DNA of 64,000 nt from Bacteroidota bacterium (GTDB taxonomy: Bacteria > Bacteroidota > Bacteroidia > B-17B0 > Aurantibacillaceae), in the NCBI GenBank assembly GCA_018267825.1, contig JAFDXR010000010.1, positions 1 through 64,000 of the forward strand, given 5' to 3'. The notes below the pieces were generated by a model that was not told the DNA's origin, ran no database searches, and was given only the letters and a program-made list of their open reading frames with translations. Positions 60,886 to 64,000 of the stretch are shown one piece after another. Within the stretch, counting starts at the first letter, position 1. Each line of letters opens with the position of its first letter. The position numbers and the translations under genes were made by a program.

Positions 60886-61632
60886 CTATACGCCCAGTGT
60901 TTCTTTCAGCTTGCTGTATCCTGTACGACTCAAGGGTATTTTTTTTCCGTTCTTAAGCAATACCACATATGTGTTTTTTTCCAGCGGTTCAATGCGCGTG
61001 AGCTGCTGCAGGTTGATGATAAACGAGCGATGTGTTCTGAAAAATACAGAACCATCAAGCACCTGCTCGTAATAGTTCATGGTTTTCTTTTTCAGGTAAT
61101 ACGTGTCTTTTGTAAATATTTTCACATAGTCGTCGTAGGCTTCAATATAGCAAATATCGTCTGTTGGCACGATCCGGATGTCGCTCCCGTTTTTCACTAC
61201 GATGCGGTGTTTTTCGTCGGGCTGTTTACCGGTGCTTTCCAGTAAATGGTGTATGTTTTTTTCTGTTGCAGGAGCCTGGTTGAATTTGCCACGCCATTTT
61301 TCAATCGCTGCATCAAAACGCTCTTTACTGAAGGGTTTCAGCAGGTAATCCATGGCATTGGCTTCAAAGGCCTTAATGGCATACTCGTCAAAGGCTGTTG
61401 TAAAAATAACCGGTGGAGCGGTGTCAAGTAGCTCCAGCATTTCGAAACCGTTGATCTTGGGCATTTGTATGTCCAGGAAAATAAGATCTGGCTGATGCTG
61501 ATGAATGGCTTTTACACCTTCAAAACCATCATTGCATTCGGCGGCCACAGTCATATCGGCATACGGTTGCAGGTATTCCAGTACAATGCTTCGTGCGAGA
61601 GGTTCATCATCGATGATTACAACTTTCTTCAT
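60886..61632 (-). CDS. LytTR response regulator
   Basis: 248 residues. Receiver domain with IIDDEPLAR, phosphorylation aspartate in DLIFLDIQMP (near 55) and the lysine in LLKPFSKE; the C-terminal LytTR DNA-binding domain is seen as ICYIEAYDDYVKIF and FFRTHRSFIINLQQ. It overlaps the histidine kinase stop by four bases, so it is the partner of that kinase. Confidence 0.93.
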   Translation of the reverse strand: MKKVVIIDDEPLARSIVLEYLQPYADMTVAAECNDGFEGVKAIHQHQPDLIFLDIQMPKINGFEMLELLDTAPPVIFTTAFDEYAIKAFEANAMDYLLKPFSKERFDAAIEKWRGKFNQAPATEKNIHHLLESTGKQPDEKHRIVVKNGSDIRIVPTDDICYIEAYDDYVKIFTKDTYYLKKKTMNYYEQVLDGSVFFRTHRSFIINLQQLTRIEPLEKNTYVVLLKNGKKIPLSRTGYSKLKETLGV

Positions 61633-62570
61633 ATCGTTTGAGGTATTTTTAGTCGGGTAATAAATCGCTGGTCTGCAGACTCTGTCATGAGCAGATCCTG
61701 GCGGGCATATAATAAAAACAAGCGGCGCTGAACGGAACTTAAGCCAAAGCCCGTGCCTTTGGGACTGCTGGTTTGCGGGTCGTATGGATTGGTAATGTCA
61801 ATGTGCAGATACGGGCCTTCGGTATACGAACGCAGCGTGATGATAATATCACCCGTAGTGTCATAAAGCCCGAATTTAATGGCATTCTCAACAATAGGCT
61901 GCAGGAGTAGGGGGGGCAGCATACGGTCCATACTGTCGTCGGAAGCCTGTATATCAATATTGAGGCGATGCCCAAAACGCACACGTTCTATATCGAGGTA
62001 TAGTTTCAGGTGCTGCAGTTCTTCTTCAAACTTCACAACCTGCTGCTCATCTTTTTTCAGGGTGCCTCTTAAAAAATCAGACAGTTGCTGAATCATTTTC
62101 CGGGCTTCATTTGGTTTTGAACCGGCCAGGGCGCTGATGGAGTTCAGGCTATTGAATAAGAAATGCGGTTGGAGTTGTTGCCGCAGTTTGCTAAGCTCTG
62201 CTTCACGGGCCAGCCTCTCCGAATCGTTGTTACGTTTTTCGTATTCCTTTTGTTCCTTAAGTGTATTCCACAACCAGTTCAGTACCGAAATAAATGAAAT
62301 GATCATGAAAGAAAACACAAAACGTACGGGCATAGAGCGTTCGAGGAAAAGCAGGTAATCCGGATCATCGGAAAACACATGGCGCAGCACAAAATTCATG
62401 GCGGCGCCGAAGAAAAGCGTAATAACAATGCTATATATGAAACGGTAAATGCGGTTTCCACGGCCGGGCTGGTAATAGCTGTACAGCATGGTGGTGGCAA
62501 ATCCGGCCAGGGCCATCAGGGTGTTTGATACCACAGCATCTACCACGGAAAGATTCCAGCCAAGGTTCAT
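61629..62570 (-). CDS. LytS-type sensor histidine kinase
   Basis: 313 residues. Membrane segments in the N-terminal part, then the His_kinase motif LRQQLQPHFLFNSLNSISAL with the phospho-accepting histidine, and an ATPase domain (LQPIVENAIKFGL and GTGFGLSSVQRRL). The ATG at 62570 would cut the first membrane helix: an in-frame, hydrophobic stretch (KLLLAYIAWWSFWVFVQ) lies upstream, reaching back to the stop of the DUF4288 gene with only non-standard starts (ATT 62672, CTG 62669). The true start may be one of these. Confidence 0.88.
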   Translation of the reverse strand: MNLGWNLSVVDAVVSNTLMALAGFATTMLYSYYQPGRGNRIYRFIYSIVITLFFGAAMNFVLRHVFSDDPDYLLFLERSMPVRFVFSFMIISFISVLNWLWNTLKEQKEYEKRNNDSERLAREAELSKLRQQLQPHFLFNSLNSISALAGSKPNEARKMIQQLSDFLRGTLKKDEQQVVKFEEELQHLKLYLDIERVRFGHRLNIDIQASDDSMDRMLPPLLLQPIVENAIKFGLYDTTGDIIITLRSYTEGPYLHIDITNPYDPQTSSPKGTGFGLSSVQRRLFLLYARQDLLMTESADQRFITRLKIPQTI

Positions 62571-62678
62571 GTGGTGGAGCAGGATGCTCTGTACAAATAC
62601 CCAAAAACTCCACCAGGCTATATAGGCCAGGAGGAGTTTTCGTACAGGATATGGTGTGCTGTGTGCCAGAATATTGAT

Positions 62679-63026
62679 TTATGCAAAGGTTAGACTTTTT
62701 GCCTGAATCACCATCGATTTCTGACGGATAAAGCGGATAAATGAATTGGCATCTTCGCGCTCGTAAGTGGTCGAGTAAATCTGTTCGCCGTCTTTTAATT
62801 GTTCGAGGGCATACAGATCCGTCACGTCAATGAATTTCCAGTCTACCAGTTTATTGTCATGGTTCACAAAGGTTTCTTCTTCCTGCTTACCAATGGCGCG
62901 TGCTTTATGAAACGCATCTTCTATGTTGCGTGCTTCCAGCAACCGGGTTTGCTCATCGAACTGGGTATTGTGTGTCCCGTTGTCGATATTGATGTTAAAC
63001 ATCAGTTTGGCTAAGTATCTGTGCAT
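62679..63026 (-). CDS. DUF4288 protein
   Basis: 115 residues with the DUF4288 pattern: early NINIDNGTHNTQFDEQTRLL, central EDAFHKARAIGKQEEETF and FIDVTDLYALEQL. Family function is unknown. Its stop TAA is in the same frame as the upstream extension of the histidine kinase, suggesting coupled translation. Confidence 0.8.
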   Translation of the reverse strand: MHRYLAKLMFNINIDNGTHNTQFDEQTRLLEARNIEDAFHKARAIGKQEEETFVNHDNKLVDWKFIDVTDLYALEQLKDGEQIYSTTYEREDANSFIRFIRQKSMVIQAKSLTFA

Positions 63027-63044
63027 AGTATAATGGATTAGGGA

Positions 63045-63869
63045 TTAATAACTTTTTATATCAACACCACCGAAAAAGCAGACGCCACGCAGGATCAGGA
63101 TTTTGGAACTCGCATCTACTGCGGTATCAGGCTGAATAGGCCTTTTATCTTCGATGCTGCCAAAGATGGATACAAGATCCGATTGAATTTTCCAGTGTGA
63201 AGGAATAACCAGTTTAGTGCCACCAAAAACATTTGTGATATCAAGTGTTGCGGATCCCTCGAAATCGGCCTGGCTCAGATTAACCTCTGCACCACCGAAG
63301 ACGTTCGTGATATCTCCGCCCTTAAAATTTCTGGATGTCACATTTTTCTTTACACCACCCATGAACGTTGTGGAATCAATGTATTCATCGTTGGTTGCTG
63401 TTTCAGTTCCGCAGTTGTAGCCGTAGCCATAGTGGCTGTGGTGGTGTTTTTTATGCCAGTGCTGATGCTTATCATGCCAGTCTTTCCATTGGTGCCAAGG
63501 CTTGTGACGACGACGAGGCTTGAAAATGATGAAGAGGCCAAAAATGATCAGTACCACGGGCCAGATAATATGTTTAAGGGCCAGCGCGGGATACAGATCA
63601 CCGATCAGAAAGGCACCACCAACCATCACGAGGGCAATCCAGGCGGGATGCAAAAATTTATGTTTCACGGCCGTTAATAAACCGATGGCTATTAAAAGCA
63701 TTTTCCAGGTAAATACCCATTCCGGGATTTGCGCGCCGAGTTCTTTTGCAAGAAATAAAGAGCCTGCCGTAACGATCAGGATGCCTCCGAAGATTTTTCC
63801 GCGACGGTGGCTTTTTTCCCAGTTCCTCCAGAGCTCTTCCTGCTGATTATGTTCTGTTTGATTTTCCAT
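63045..63869 (-). CDS. LiaF-like membrane protein
   Basis: About 274 residues from ATG 63869. Four hydrophobic helices in the first 110 residues (GKIFGGILIVTAGSLFLA, LLIAIGLLTAV, WIALVMVGGAFLI, IIWPVVLIIFGLFIIF), a histidine/lysine-rich linker (HKKHHHSHYGYG) and a beta-solenoid tail with repeated NVFGG motifs typical of the cell-wall-active-antibiotics-response/LiaF C-terminal domain. With the LytS/LytTR genes downstream it suggests an envelope-stress sensing operon. Confidence 0.83.
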   Translation of the reverse strand: MENQTEHNQQEELWRNWEKSHRRGKIFGGILIVTAGSLFLAKELGAQIPEWVFTWKMLLIAIGLLTAVKHKFLHPAWIALVMVGGAFLIGDLYPALALKHIIWPVVLIIFGLFIIFKPRRRHKPWHQWKDWHDKHQHWHKKHHHSHYGYGYNCGTETATNDEYIDSTTFMGGVKKNVTSRNFKGGDITNVFGGAEVNLSQADFEGSATLDITNVFGGTKLVIPSHWKIQSDLVSIFGSIEDKRPIQPDTAVDASSKILILRGVCFFGGVDIKSY

Positions 63870-64000
63870 TGTTGTTGTATTTATTTGATGGGTCAAAATT
63901 ACAGCAGCTTTCAACGTTGTACAACAGCATATAGGCTACAGGCAGAGCCGGGTCGGTGAATGGTACCACATGGTCGGTTAACGACCCCCTATGAGGGTTC

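Noticed and set aside
62431-62613. Separate 60-residue minus-strand gene at the kinase start
   Set aside because: It is out of frame with the kinase and covers its first membrane helices, so it is a shadow frame.

Overview
The window comes from a chromosome of the phylum Bacteroidota. Evidence: two-part promoters of the TTG / TAnnTTTG type, A-rich leaders in place of Shine-Dalgarno sites, secreted proteins with type IX secretion (T9SS) C-terminal tails, a LytS/LytTR two-component pair, and the order coaX - outer-membrane protein - lptC - small membrane protein - PpiD-like chaperone. Genus cannot be read from the sequence. A foreign, visibly more AT-rich block of about 38 kb (17.64-55.47 kb) sits against the 3' end of a tRNA-Phe gene.

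Left chromosomal flank (1-17.6 kb): two lipoproteins, cysQ, an aldehyde dehydrogenase and a RidA-family deaminase that fit a 2-aminomuconate (kynurenine) branch, a GxxExxY gene bracketed by tandem-repeat arrays, thiL, a haem-binding protein, a GH18 chitinase, a PpiD-like foldase, an FAD/NAD(P) protein, lptC, an outer-membrane protein and coaX.

Element 1 (about 17,643-52,604) enters at tRNA-Phe with a large serine recombinase whose reading frame now runs into the antisense of the tRNA. It holds (a) a minus-strand operon of unknown purpose at 19.97-24.71 kb: a small protein, a glycosyltransferase-radical SAM/SPASM fusion, a nucleotidyltransferase-tyrosine phosphatase fusion and a WG-repeat protein; (b) a plus-strand conflict module at 24.84-33.45 kb: sigma-54-activator-like AAA+ ATPase, C5 DNA methyltransferase, MORC/MutL-type GHKL ATPase, Z1 helicase-like ATPase, PD-(D/E)XK nuclease, an unknown protein and a HEPN protein, followed by an XRE-ImmA/IrrE regulator; (c) a long phage-like operon at 35.26-50.64 kb with many single-pass membrane proteins, a transglutaminase-like protein, a probable major capsid gene with its own terminator, a protein with two annexin-like repeats, peptidoglycan-binding and amidase proteins, holin/spanin-like proteins, two DNA methyltransferases and a RecA-like ATPase. 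I see no terminase, portal, HK97 capsid or tail gene, so a membrane-containing tailless prophage is the best working idea.

Element 2 (about 52,605-55,470) is a smaller, older insertion at the same tRNA. It has a truncated tyrosine recombinase, matching arm-site-like repeats near both ends, and a toxin-antitoxin-chaperone (HigB/HigA/SecB-like) module.

Right chromosomal flank (55.5-64 kb): a LuxR-type regulator with a coupled 38-codon ORF, two paralogous PKD/T9SS proteins around a lipoprotein and an outer-membrane protein, a short CDF metal exporter, and a minus-strand LiaF-like / DUF4288 / LytS / LytTR operon.

The most novel-looking items are the fusion-protein operon, the MORC-HEPN module, the tailless-prophage candidate with its two matching promoters and helically phased repeat array, and the nested tRNA-Phe insertions.
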